Below are positions 1 through 12,329 of a stretch of 64,000 nt of DNA, piece by piece. The stretch is from NCBI GenBank assembly GCA_029449235.1, contig JANATG010000010.1, forward strand, positions 2,196,001 to 2,260,000. The letters are read 5' to 3'. Below the pieces are notes generated by a model that saw nothing but the letters and a program-made list of their open reading frames with translations, made no database searches and was not told the origin of the DNA. A program made the position numbers and the translations under genes. The DNA comes from Linnemannia schmuckeri (Eukaryota; Mortierellomycota; Mortierellomycetes; Mortierellales; Mortierellaceae). The first letter of the stretch is position 1. Each line of letters opens with the position of its first letter.

Positions 1-3000
1 GGCTATTGTTCAAAAAATGGTACGATTGAAGCAAGTCAATTGGTAAGTAGCTGAAATACAAAGTAGAGCGACATTTTAGCAAATCAAGACATATCAACCA
101 ATCTAGAACTGAAGGATGAAAAGAACTTACATTTGACGCATCTCATCGGTGATACCTTCAGTAAACACAACCATGCCCTCCTCAGCCGCACTCACGGGTG
201 CATCCATGCGCTGGAAGATCGACAGCTTGGCCTCTGCCAACTCCTGGTCCGTGAAATCAGGACGGTCAAGGACCCAGCGGACAGAATCCTGATATGTTGA
301 AAGTGTCTTTTGAGGGCTGGGGTCGCGGTACGAGTAGAAGGAGAATAAACCGCCGGTGGGGGCATATCCTGCTCCACCGCCATAGGCGCCATTCTTTTCG
401 CGAATCTCTCTGTGCAAATATAAGTTTGACATCAGCGACGCTAGGATCTATGTTCAAGGAGACCATTAAGTTCGAGAGTGCGGTCAGAAAACAATTGTCT
501 TCAATATTTGAGTCTCAATAATTGACTGAGAAGAGCTCATGAGACATACCTGGAGCTTGGCACCATCCTCATGGGTGTATGGGACACCGCGGAGACACTT
601 GGCGGTGAAGTTAATGCCGTAAGGGAGCTCAAAGAACGAGTTCTCGTACGAAGGTGTGAAAGCCGCCTATAGGAAAATAAGAGCCAGAATTAGATCCCAG
701 TCATCATAATCATTAACCAGCGTCAGGTCCGTGCGCAATTGCGAGTTCGCCTTTCGACAATACAATAAAAATACCTGGGCAACGGCATCGACGGGTGTGG
801 CATCCAAACGAGAAATAAACTGCTCGACGATCTTTTCGTTACTCGACATCTGGTCGTCTCCACAGGTGAGAGCAAGTCTCAAACTCGACCTCTTGATCGC
901 CAAGGCCGCAATCTCCTTCAGACGCTGCGAAACCTCGGACAAATCCTCCTTCTGTGAGAGCGCATTCATGAACTGGACCTGAGACATACCTCCATACAGT
1001 TCCGAGGCCTGCCCAGCAGGGGTCAAATGTGAACCAGCATTAGTCCTGGCAAAGATGTGTCCAGAGTCCGCGACAGAGTTTGACAATGCCGATGCGTTTC
1101 CTTGAATGAGAGTGCGGAGCTTGTCGACGTTGTCAAAGTTGGTCTCGCGGACGAGGGAGCCCAGAAGGTCATACATGCGGTCTTGGTTGCGATCCAAGCA
1201 GTATGAGCTAAAAGAAACTCCCTCCTCGGTTCTGTCGATCGATGAGTGGCTGGTGGAGAGGAATGGTGACACGCGGATTCCGCCTGTGTACAAACGGATC
1301 TCGTCGTCGATCTCACTCATCGTGCGCTTCTGCGTTCCCAAGGACGTCAAGGACTATTTTCATTGATAATATACAAAAATGAAGAAGCACGTTAGAGATG
1401 ACTGTCGGATAAATACACAATGCCGGTTCTTGAGATGATTATAAGTAGGACAGATAACTTACATCGGTGAAGAGGGGAAGGTACTGCTTTTGCTCAGGGG
1501 TCAGTCCTGAAATGACGCTGATACCCCGGAAGTACGTGATTCCATTGGTTGAAGTAGGTCGCCACTGAACAGGAACACTACTGACCGCACTATGCTCCAA
1601 CGAAAATGTCTTTGCCTTCTTGGAGATATCGTCCACCTTCAATGTTGGGAGACACGAGACATCCTCGACCTTCTCCTGGTTCTTCAACAGTGCCTGGCCT
1701 TGCTGGTAAATCGCCTCCTTATCGGCGTTAGTAAGGACACTGGTCTTGCCCATGAGACGTGTCGTCTCGTTTGCAGCGACTTCGGCGCCATAGTCGGGGC
1801 TTGGAGTCATGGTGAAGACAAGTTTATGGGGGTTGTTGAGCAGGTATTTCGAAATCAGGTTCTGGAAGAAGGGTCCTGTCGCAATCTCTGACTTCAAGCG
1901 TTCAATGTTCTATTTTTTGTGGAAGAGGAGCACAAATTAGCGATCTGATTAGTAGAGCACAGCTTGGCAATAAGATGTTGAGCATCGGTGCGCTTCATAC
2001 CTTGTTGAGTTCCAAGAGGTCGACGGGGTTGCAGCCGTTGAACCATCCTGACGACAATCCCTGCATCAAGCTCATTCCGAAAAACGAAGTTTTCTACATA
2101 ATTCAAACACAACGACACATCAGTTCATAACCATGACATTTAAAACTAATCCAGAATACGTCAAGCATGAACCAAAAGAGCAAAAACCATGCTTACATGC
2201 TTCTGTCCGAGCTCCATTTGATGAACGATAGCCTCGATGCGCTTGGGATCTACACCCTCCTGATGCACCTTCTTGAGAACATCGGTGATGGTTTCCTCGA
2301 CCTTGGCGATATCCTCAGCCTTCATGCCTTGAACTCCAAAGGCGAGGGAGCTGACCATGGTTGAGCTATCGTATCCAGTGTTGGCCGAGTATTCCGATCC
2401 CAAGTTGGACTCAATCAGTGCCTTGTACATGGGCGAGGCATGTCCATCCGTCAGCAAGTCTGAAAGAATTCTCAATCCAAATCCGTCAAATGTGTCCTAT
2501 TATAATATTCAATGTTTGGTTAGAGTCGATTGCGCGATTGTGGGTCATGCAAAGGCTCCGCAATAACAGTGCGCAGAATGTGCACTTACGGTGGCCTTGT
2601 TGGTCAAAAAGGAGACGGACATTTTGGTCTGCTTGTCAGGCGAGGACACTAGTACCGAGGAAGCAAAGAGCTGCATGTAAGTATCTATTTTTGAAAGGTT
2701 AGGCGCTCATGTAATAGTTACATTATCTCCCGCTTCTTGATATAGGCGCTTACTGGGGTCGATGGGGCAGGTCAAGGCGACGCGGCGAGGACTCTCAAAG
2801 GGTGTGACAATTTTTTCCGCCGATGGAGGAGTAATGGGTGAGAACTCCTGAAGCTTCGAGTTTATGGTTTCCAGTGACTCCTCCAAGGGGAAATTGCCGT
2901 AGGTATAGAATCTGGCGTTACTGGGGTGATAGTGAGTTTTATGGAAGTGGACTAGCTCCGCGTGGGTCAAGTCGGTAATATTGGCGGGGTCTCCTCCGCT

Positions 3001-4130
3001 GTTGTGGGCATAGGTAGTTCCTGGGAACATGTACTGCTGCATTTTTGAATAGAAAAGATATCCAGCGTCGGCCATCTGCCCCTTCATCTCGTTGTAGACG
3101 ATTCCCTTGAACACAATTGGCGATTCCTTGTCTATATGTTCAAAAGAAAGCCATAGTTGTTAATATGTGCTTAGGTGTCCTGATATACGACTTAAGAGTG
3201 TCGATTCGTGGGCGATAGTATCCTACCATTGGGGTTTTCGTGCTCCAGTCTCCAGCCCTCCTGCTTGAAGTCGAGCTCACGAAGGTGAGGAAAGAATGCC
3301 GCGTCCATGTAAACATTCCTCAAGTTCTTGTAGTCAACGGGGTTGGTAGTTGAGAATGGGTACAATGTATAGTCGCTTGCTATTGTTTTGAAAGCAAATA
3401 TGAAAAGTCAGTTCAAATATTCAAGACAAAACTCAGTCAACACCAGAAGCCGGGAGAGAAATATTCGACGCAAAACGGCAACTTTTATCCACACCTGTGT
3501 ACGCGTTCATGAAGGTGGCCATGCTGCGGTTCAGCATCTTAAAGAATGGGTCTCTGACGGGGTATGACCGACTTCCGCAGAGGGTTGTGTGTTCCAGGAT
3601 ATGAGGTACACCTGCACTGTTTTCAGGAGGGGTAGCAAATCCGACGCCAAAGACGTTGTTGGAATCATCGCGTGCAATGTGAAGATGTTCTGCTCCAGTT
3701 TTGTCGTGCTTCAGTCTAATCGCATCCAGCTCCAGTTCCTTGATATGGCGAGACTAGAATTATAATGACAATGTGGACAACAATGTCAGTTGTCATGCTA
3801 TATCCGTAGCAGTTGTATATATAAAGGAGCGAAAAAAAAAAGGCGCAAAGTGGCCACGACTGCCATACCTCGACGACAGTGTATCCATGAACTGACTTGC
3901 CAGGCTTCCAAGAATCTAGAATATTCACCAATCAAGGATTTCAATTAAACCACTATTGACAATATGTATATTTACAGCCTTTTTGCCCTGCCCGTTATGT
4001 AGCGCAACAGCGTTTCACTACCTATACCTGTAGTTGAAGTTGCAAGGAATGCTCTTTGGTTATGACGGAATGAGTGTGCGGAGTGTCCGAGGGAAGCCCT
4101 CTGGGCAGCTATCCTTGCGGCTGCGAGCAT
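1..4130 (-). CDS. cym1: Cym1/PITRM1-type mitochondrial presequence protease (M16C), 3' end cut by the window
   Basis: Zinc metallopeptidase of the mitochondrial matrix that degrades cleaved presequences. The inverted zinc motif HILEHTTLCGS (HxxEH) is encoded near 3590, followed by the conserved YPVRDPFFKML stretch. The C-terminal M16 half is recognisable from YLHREIREKNGAYGGGAGYAP near 400. I place the start at 4130 because it opens an Arg/Ala-rich, acid-free leader (MLAAARIAAQRASLGHS) typical of a matrix presequence. Twelve exons can be joined in frame (minus strand): 4130-4028, 3915-3869, 3753-3495, 3379-3227, 3131-2722, 2670-2590, 2496-2197, 2093-2001, 1909-1463, 1353-775, 666-550 and 447-131. 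The next intron probably ends at an AATAG at 3-7, so the last coding bases lie outside the window. The family is about 1000 residues, and the visible part agrees. Assignment is firm; the last junction is inferred. Confidence 0.93.
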
Positions 4131-4902
4131 TGGTGCTTTGAATGAATGAGCGCGCGTGTGTCAGCGAGGTCGGTGAGGATGGGTTGAATGTAAAAAGAAG
4201 TAAGGGAAGAAGATAGTGTGAGATGTCGGGTGCTTCGTAGATCAACCCTCAAAACGGAGGGGAACTCATTTTTTCCTTTTAAGGACGCAGTCACGACAGG
4301 GTGGAAAAAGTCCCCGACTCCAGGCACAACTCGTTTGTTGGTTCGCTCTCGCAGGAAGTCCTTTTTGGTCCTCAGCCTTCTTTCGTTCACCGAGCAGCGT
4401 GCAAAGCGTGACAGAAAGATAACTTTTTACATCGTCATGAGCAAGGAACAAGCAGTAACTTGAGGATCAGAAGGCAGTTATTACCTGACTTGGTGACCCT
4501 GGAGAAGAGTAGTCAATTTGGCAGCAACAAATTTCTGGTGTGTGTTCTGAGTTTTCCGCGCTTTTGTGCGAAGGCCTTGGCCGGCTTCTTCGATTGCTGG
4601 ATTATGCATGGATCTGGGCAGTCATATCTACTGATAGGGGCGCAGCCCGCGATGCGTGTGCTAGACATGTCTTTTTGGGTGTTGGTCAGTTTAAGCAGTC
4701 AAGTCGGCTTGATCAGTTCCTCGTTCCTGGACATTTAAAATCATCGCATCGCCTGGGGATATTTAGCCCCCTCATGTCACAACATTTTTTTAATTTTTCA
4801 AACTTCTGTCCACAGACCACCCTTTCCCTCTTTTCCTTCCTCTCTTTTTTCAGCCACCATAACAGCGATAACAGCAGGCACAGCAGGAAAGGACGACGAC
4901 AA
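4131..4902. other. Divergent intergenic region, cym1 / LENG1-like gene
   Basis: This 772-bp spacer separates two genes read away from each other, so both promoters must lie here. Short open frames on both strands have no family resemblance. A pyrimidine-rich stretch (about 4790-4860) immediately precedes the plus-strand start, as at other genes of the window. No clear TATA box is seen. Confidence 0.5.
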
Positions 4903-6752
4903 ATGAACATCCTTCAGCACAAGAGGTACCCGACACGCTCACCATTCACAAGTGTATAAGGGGTAATGGGGAAAAGTAAACCCACATCCATTCACCTTTT
5001 TAAGTGTGTCATGCAGCTCCCTAACACTATTTTGTGTTAACTTGTTTCTCATTCATAGCTGGCATGTCTACAGTCAAAAGAACCAAGACAGAGTCAAGAG
5101 GGACGAGGCCAAGGCTGCAGCCGAGGAGAACCAAACCAAGGAACGAGCTATCGCTGCAGTATGTTAGACACCTTTCTCAACAGCAATGCAGCAGGCTCTA
5201 TGTGAAATGCCTCCACCTTGACGGAATGATAGCTAACGATAATTCACTACCCCCATACACATCATTGTTAGGATCGGGAACATCGATTGGCCGTACTGAG
5301 ACAAAGGGCGGCGAGACGCTACGCTAATGAACCTGGACCAGGCGAACAAGAGGGTAATGACGAGACAACACCAGGACCAGCGGCACTCGTACTCAACAAT
5401 ACAGTGGCAGTAAATAAGACCAAGTCCAAAGAAGAGCATGTCAACTTTTGGGCAGACCTGGAAAAGCAGGTTAGAAATAACTAGTCTCGCGGACAGTTGC
5501 TTCTCACTTTTACTACAGGCGATGAATTTCCAGGACATGCAATTGACAGGTCCTACGTTTCCCGCTCTTAACTTGTGAACACAATAGGACACTGTCAGCA
5601 AGAAAGGGAACCTAGAATACGAGGCAGAAGTCAAAGCTAAGGAAAAGAAATGGGAGCGCACCATAGCTATGCATCTGGATTCTGCTGTCAAAGGTAAGAA
5701 CTCAAATGTTTGAAATTATTTGTCGCTATTAGCCCTTTTCGATTGAGCCTAGCAATTAATTATATACGTCTTTATTACTCGTATAGGTCCAACCCCCTGG
5801 TATACAACTTCACAAGCAGGATCAATAGCTGCATTCGGAAGCAAGTACGTCTCTCAAGCACTCTTCTTTCAGGACACGCCGGTTTGTTCATTGACACGGA
5901 CTTGTTCTAACTTCCTATCTGTCATTTCTCTAACTGCGTGTGTCATCTAGGAACGATGATCACGACTTTGTGAAGGTCCGGGAGGACCCATTGCACAACA
6001 TGAGGTCCATGCTGGATAAACGAAAGGTTGCACAAGAAGCAAAAGGTGAGCGAGAGAGAAGCAGGTCACCCTCGTCACGGAAGTATGCACGGACATCAAA
6101 GCATTCTCAGCCGGGCATCAAAGATACACCGGTATGTTCATTTCTCATGCGTCCTGCCTCTTCTGGGGTTATTTAACTCAAGGTGGAAATGCTAACACCC
6201 TTATTACATATTCTTTGTGGCTAACAGGAGCCAAATACAATGGCAAAGCTGAGGATGGAACGACTGCTGAGAGAACAGGCAGAGAAAACAAAAGCGATGG
6301 CGCTCCTGAACCCAGACTACATTGACCCTACAGTGCACCACCAGCCAGTAGGAAGATATAGCCAACAGTTCAACCCCCAGGCGACCACCAGCGCTCGGTC
6401 TACTTTTCGTTCACACCACAGAGATAGAGATGGACAGAATAACCAAAGGGGAGAGTCTCGGGGGTCAAGTCCTGAAGCTCGAGGGAGTCATGAAGGCAGA
6501 TACAGGAGTCACCGCGATGACCGGCATCGAAGAGAGGAAGACTCTAATAGCCGCGAGGAGAATCGACCCAAAATGAGTCATAAAGACCGAGACCGGCATC
6601 GTAGAAGCAGAGGCTCAAACAACCGTGAGGGTCGAGGTAGTTATGGAAAGGATCGGCACACAAGAAGCGAGGGGAGTCGGACACGGAACCGGGACCCTGA
6701 CCGGGATCGAGATAGAGATCATGGCGAGTCGTCAAGGAGCCATCACCAATAG
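4903..6752 (+). CDS. LENG1-like protein with N-terminal CIR_N domain and RS/RD-rich tail
   Basis: Homologue of leukocyte receptor cluster member 1, a nuclear protein of the CIR_N (CBF1-interacting corepressor N-terminal) group linked to spliceosome preparations; its exact role is unsettled. The start reads MNILQHKSWHVYSQKNQDRV once exon 1 (4903-4925) is joined to exon 2 (5059-5158), matching the family's MNILPKKSWHV opening. Further exons: 5272-5469, 5588-5693, 5787-5844, 5951-6131 and 6228-6752; all joins keep frame and give 396 aa. Conserved pieces include VKRDEAKA, GNLEYEAEVKAKEKKWE, TPWYTT, LRMERLLREQAEKTKAMALL and RYSQQFNPQ. The last 110 residues are very rich in Arg, Asp, Ser and His (alternating RD/RS), typical of splicing-associated proteins. 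The gene ends 101 bp from the convergent Rieske gene. Confidence 0.85.
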
Positions 6753-6853
6753 CATCGCAGGTCAGGCCCATATCAATGCACAAACAGCGCTCTCGATTAA
6801 AAAAATGCAAAAAATGCAATGAAGTTTATTCTTGAAATATGCAATTGCATTTA

Positions 6854-7651
6854 TTACCACTCGAGCCCAGAATCAACGGGGCAAGCGTTGAGAGTTTCGT
6901 CCGGGTGAGCGATACATTGTCCGTTCTTGGCGAGGTCAAATCCCCAGTAATGGACTCCACATCGAAGAGTGTTATTGTCTCTTAGGACACCCTGTTGGTA
7001 TGCAGATGAACACAAAGTGGATTCTCCAGTTAGGCAACTTCTTGGTTTATGTGCTTGGGATGGGCGTACAAAAGTTTCGAATGCAATCATGATGAGGTAT
7101 TTCTATTCTTGCAGCCTTATGTATTAGCATGGAAAAAAAAGGACTAACTGAACAACTCAATAAAAAAAACTTACCCATTTCAACATGTCGGCGTTGGCGT
7201 GAGGACAGTACCGGTCAAGGTCAAAGGTCTTGGACGACGTCTGGATACGAAGACGTTTAGGCGAGTTGATATGGATATAAAACCCAGGGCGGTGGGTACT
7301 CTTCAGCCCCTGGGCCCGCAACTTTGCTTCCTCAGGGCTTAGCTCTTCTTTGGGCTCATCATTTGCTACAATTGTTGTAGCTGCAGTTGTAGTGCTGATG
7401 ATTGTGTTTGCGGTGGAGGTGCGACTGGTAACGGTGAGGGTGGAGAGAGAGTCGGCGACAGAGGTGATATCATCAGGACTGCTGGTTGTTGGTGTTGTCT
7501 TTGTCGGCTGTGGGGTAAGCGAGGATGATGTACTGGCAGAGGTCGTTTGTTCCGTTGGAGTAGCTGTTGTTGTATTAGTTGCTGCTGTTGGTTCCGGAGA
7601 GGGGGACGGAGAGCGAGAACGAGTCTTGGAGAACGGCTCGATGTTGATCAT
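6854..7651 (-). CDS. Small stand-alone Rieske [2Fe-2S] domain protein
   Basis: Two exons (7651-7175 and 6991-6854) join in phase 0 to give 204 aa. Residues 1 to about 105 are Ser/Thr/Pro-rich and look disordered. The C-terminal third carries a Rieske cluster motif: CPH (C-x-H), then 18 residues, then CGVHYWGFDL (C-x2-H). Two Cys and two His are therefore in place for a [2Fe-2S] cluster. The intron falls inside the motif, between LKW and GVL. Rieske domains carry electrons in oxygenases, bc1-type complexes and ferredoxins; with no catalytic domain attached, a ferredoxin-like electron carrier is the simplest reading, but the partner is unknown. The start at 7651 is chosen because upstream in-frame codons (to 7915) are low-complexity leader sequence. 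No signal peptide or membrane segment is seen. Confidence 0.75.
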
Positions 7652-9019
7652 TGTTGCTTTTGTCAAGTATGGGGTTAAGGAAGGGCGAGTGGAGTCCAGT
7701 CGATTAGGACTGTAAGCCTGTGTGAGGAGGATTTTGATGGGTTGAAGTGAAATGCAAGTAACCGAAAAGGAAAGTTGATCGAATGAGTTGATGAGAAGGC
7801 GGAAAGATGAAGGAAACGAGAAAAAAGAAAAAAAAAAGACCGAAAAAGGGTCAACTTGGTGTTTTTGCAGTCCTTTGGTGGCTCCAGTTGGCCAAAGAGA
7901 GTTGATCCTCCGCAAAGCCCTCGTTCCATTCAGGTACGATCAGCAGAGTACTTAGTTTAAACAGGTGGGGCAAACAAATAACTGTCCCACGGTCAATTTG
8001 CACACCGTGGGAGCTCTCTTCTTGCTAATAATATCCTAAGGCTTAAGGGGGCAGAATTCGTGCATACAGCATATTACAGGGAAATAGGGCGCGATTGTCC
8101 AGATCGAGGATATTACCATGAATGCCGACAGAGCGCCATGTAGTTGACTTCTCTACTCGCAACGCCTTTTTCACTTTTGATTTGATGAAGTGGCCAACAT
8201 TTTGCTTGTGACAACATTGGTGATTGGACCAACAAAAGAGAAGGCACCATTCTATTTTCTAATCTTTTTGCCCTTGAAGCAGAGCGACCATGGAATTCTC
8301 CGGGATAGGCAAGGAGTCGGAGAAGGTGAAGACTTGATCGCTGAAAAACATATGACAGCCAGGCGCCCTGTGCGCTCCCTTCTCACTGTGTTTACCGATA
8401 AAGGTCAACTGAAAAAGCGGTGCTGGGGTGCCGAAGGCGGGAGCTCAATGGTAGGTAGGTGACAGCAAGGGCTGTTGTCCAGCCATCACGTGCATCTCGT
8501 CCAGCGATCGATAAAGAAGGCTTTTGAGCGCCGACAGAGGTTAAGTTGGCGATAGACAAGGATGGTACAGCCTGTAGACATCCTGTCTCCTCGTCTGTTC
8601 TTCCTGATGCAAGGTTGAAACCATGTGCTCTGGCAAAAAAGGCGAATCCAGATAACGAGAGCTTGCTTGAGTGTGAGGTTGAGGGGGGGAGACTGATTTT
8701 CGTTCCTGGGCGATTAACGTTGATCATCATGTTTATCCGTCTCTAATAAACTGATCTCTCTCCGTCATCCATCATCGATCTCCTGAAGTAGTTTCTCGCC
8801 TTCAAATCCTTCTGCATATCATGGTCAACGTCGCAGAATTCTTTTTGTTCTCGTATCTAACTACATGACTACCAAGGAAGTATGTCGCTTGTCTTGGGTT
8901 ATTCATGGTCATAAAAGCACTTTATCTACAATGGCGAAGGATCGATGCTCCATAGGCAGAGAACGATACAGGGTCTTGTGGCAGCTATAGGGATGTATGG
9001 TAGGGAGATGGCGGGGAGT
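7652..9019. other. Gene-poor spacer upstream of the Rieske gene
   Basis: No supportable gene is seen. About the first 300 bases upstream of the Rieske start are pyrimidine-rich on the coding strand and probably hold its promoter and 5' leader. Open frames around 8190-8730 on both strands lack family resemblance, splice-consistent extension or compositional bias toward coding. Confidence 0.4.
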
Positions 9020-9438
9020 TCAAATGTGAGTGCCAGTTCTCTCTCCTCGTATAAGTTCTGTTGTCGATAGCACTCCTATTGCTGGTCCTGCTACCGAGTC
9101 TTTGTCCTTTCGCCACTGTTGATCGCTCTGTTCCTTTACTTGTGGAAGGAGCTTGGTTCGGGCTTTATTCTCGTCATCTTCAGTGCTCTTGTCCTTGTCT
9201 TTGATATGACGTGTTGGACAAGATTGCTGTTGATGGTAGACTGTTGGAAGCGGTGAGGGTTTTGCAAAGGAGCGTCAAGCGTTCCTCCTGTTCGAGCCGG
9301 AGGAGGCATCGCAAGAAGAGTCGATATGTCTTTTAAGGCAAGGCTGGGCGATGAGGTTCCTGTTGTATCTGTGGTGGCGAGAATAACTTGCAAAGGTACT
9401 GAGCTGTTGTTCGTTGTCGTGACTGAAGGAATCGACAT
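9020..9438 (-). other. Possible small coding region, broken or mis-framed
   Basis: On the minus strand an ATG at 9438 opens a Ser/Thr/Pro-rich frame (MSIPSVTTTNNSSVPLQV...). From about 9255 a second frame becomes protein-like, with charged composition (KDKDKSTEDDENKARTKLLP), and runs to a stop at 9020. The two would make one product of about 130 residues if joined, but no GT-AG intron connects them, so a one-base indel or simple coincidence is possible. No family is recognised. Confidence 0.25.
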
Positions 9439-12329
9439 ATCTGCTTGAAGACTATCACAATAACGCGTTCTGTATATCATTCTTCATGATAATTTCTCAT
9501 GTAATGAAGTGTTAATTTCCTTCTGTCATTTGCATGCGCGTTTTTTTGATTGGTCTCCATCTTGTAATTCTTCAGTATAGCTAGTATGTGAGAGTTATGG
9601 CTGGACTGATCCTTGTTTATTTCCAAGTGTCTAGACGGGGTTTAGGAGATCGGATGTGAATGGGAGGATATGTATGCCAAGGATGCTAAGCGTGATAATT
9701 GAGCTTAAACGCGCGCACCATATACAGCTGAATTGAACACAACTGGATCCATGTAAATAAACGTTGATTGCTTAACAGAGGAAAGTTGTCGTAGAATGGT
9801 TAATGAAAAGTATGAACAGGGAGAAGGGTACACTCGTCTCGATATGCAAATTTGTAACTCGTTTCCTTATACTTCGTAGGATATCATTTTTCTAAGCATT
9901 TATCCAGCAAGAGGATACTCTAGATTTTATTTCCGAACATAGAGCATCTTGAATGGTCCTAATGACGACTAGGTCAAGGTTGCTGCTTGTGCAATCCCTG
10001 GCGCCAGATGTACAGTACATGTCCATGTCTTAGACAGACCGGACTGCCCACTAGGTAATGTACTGTACAAGGGCATCTCAATCAAAAATGGCCCACTAAA
10101 ATGTGCATGTAAAGTGACTGTGGGTCAGACCCAGAAGCTAGCCGCGGCTCGCTCGCGTCGTTTCTCCCCTCCTTTTTGTGCGAAGATTAGAGTTTTTACT
10201 TTTGATTTCCATCTCCGAGCCGCAAACCGCACGAGCCGAGGGGTGTGTATTGAAGAGAGGGAACCAGCAACCCGCAAACAATAACAACAATCAACAAACA
10301 GTCGTTTAAGAAAGAAAGAACTAAGACAAGTTGTGAAAATAGCGAGAGAGAGGATGGTCCACGGGAACGGCTGATCGCTGACCCATCGACATCGATTGAG
10401 TTGTGAACTGGTCGATGGTTCTGCCACGAGGAGAGAGGGCAAGTTGTAGAGAGGTGGAGAACAGTAAGAACGGGCGCCATCCATTTTATGGAGGATTTGG
10501 AGAGAGAGAGAGAAACAAATAGAATTCTGATCAATGTCTTCTTTAAGATGCAGGCATCCATTCCGGGTCATATATATCATATATGAGGCACATACATTCC
10601 CGGCTGGCTCCCGTTTACATTCACATACGTCTCCATATGCTCTCAATCTGCCAATGGATATCTACCCTTTTTTTCTTATTGAGTTTCAGTCAACTGTTTA
10701 TCATAAACAACATCGCAATAGCCAAAAGGCAAAGCCCATTCATTCCCTCGCTTGCAGTCCAGGCAAACGGTCTCGTCCCTCTATTTGTTTTTCTAGTCTT
10801 TCTCTCTTCTTTTCCCCTTCTCTCTCCTCCTTCTTTCTGTCTTCTTCTTTTCCCTTCACTTTTTTCTTTGTCTGGTGCCAACCGAACACCTAAACAACAA
10901 GAACAAAAAGACAACAACATAAACGCCAAAACTTTTTTTTTTTTGATTCACCATTCCTCTCCCTCACATCTCATCACAACCTTCATTCTCTCCTACATTC
11001 AAATCATCGTTACCTCCTTTCCCTTCTCTTCCTTCTTCCCCTCCACAATAACCTCACCTTGCTCACCCTACCTACCTTCTTTCCTTCACTCATTCGCCAT
11101 TACATTAGCACCCTCTCCTTACCTTCTTTCTGTCTTCCCGCTATAGCAACCCCAATCACTTCACACTCAATTCAACCCAGCACGGTTTTCATCGAGGTAA
11201 CCACGCCTTGCTCAAGATGAGACAAGTCATAGCCTCAGAGGAAACACATAGTTTGCATGAACGAGCGGGACTCAGCAAACCAACAAAACTTCTACCAGGA
11301 CAACGACCACCAATACAGATGTTTTTACGAACAGACGGCTGAAGACACAAGAAAGACAAGCGCGAGCTGTGAGAAGAGGAGGGGCATTGTCTCTGAACAG
11401 TTTGTTGGCCAGAAATCCAATGTTTGTGCGTCAATTGAGCCAAGCATGTGTCTACAAAAAAACAAAAGATATGAAGTGACAGAATTGAATGTAGAATGTA
11501 ACAGGGATTTTTTAGAATGAGAGCAAAAGCGAGTAACACCAGTAAGCGGAAACAAACCCCATATGAAAGACCAAAAAGTCAACTGTGTGTTTCCCTGGAA
11601 GAAGTGTTGTTGATGTTTGCCTGTCGGGGTTGACAGCTGTCAAGACCGAATCGAGGGACTAGTGTGTTGTGTTGTGTACTATATGTAGTAATCGGGGTGG
11701 TGGTCATGGCGTATGGCAGTAGGGCGGAGACACGAGCACGAGGCGAGAAAGAAAGATGGTTATAATTATTTCTCATATCGGTCTCTTGAACCAGCTGTCC
11801 GAGGAGCCTGACGGATTCCTTTGGGGCAAAAACAAAAGTAGCCTGGACACTCACCATATCTCTTTCTTTTCTCTTTCTCTTCACCTCTTTTATCCTCTAT
11901 TTTCTTCCTCTTCTCTCTTCTTTTTTATCTATTACTTCACGTACTATCTACTCCTCCCTACACACTTTATCCCTCCACATCCAACACAACACAACACAAC
12001 CCCTGCCTGTCCAACTTTCTAGTCGCACAACTCCTTCAACTGACACAAATAGCATATCAAGAAGGACGCACAGGCAATAACATCCTCGGACCGACCCTCA
12101 CTTCATACAGACAACGCGTCTTGGCATGCCGACAAACACCTTCCCCTAGGCTGCAACTACTATCTCGATAAAAGCGACAAAAAGATATCCATTCATCAAG
12201 CGAAGCATTTTTCTCATCCAACTCTCCCCTATCCTCCTTTCAGTCAATCTCCTCCATCTCTTCCCTTTCTTTCTTCTCCATCACTTTCCCTCACCTCGTC
12301 GCCCTTCTCATACATATACGCCTCTGAAG
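9439..12329. other. Long gene-poor region and probable 5' leader of the SANT gene
   Basis: No coding sequence can be supported. Two blocks of CT-rich promoter-like DNA occur, about 10,770-11,150 and 11,860-12,330. The second leads directly to the ATG at 12,330. A splice-like donor (ATCGAG/gtaacc near 11,195) and acceptor (ctttctag near 12,022) would allow a noncoding first exon and a long 5'-leader intron; this is inference. The long plus-strand frame at 10,583-11,146 is a by-product of the CT-rich composition. Confidence 0.4.

Noticed and set aside
7652..7915. In-frame N-terminal extension of the Rieske protein
   Set aside because: Phe/Ser-rich reading of a pyrimidine-rich promoter or leader.
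10583..11146. 187-codon plus-strand frame with hydrophobic Ser/Phe/Leu stretches
   Set aside because: Lies in a CT-rich block that excludes stops by composition; no homologous pattern.
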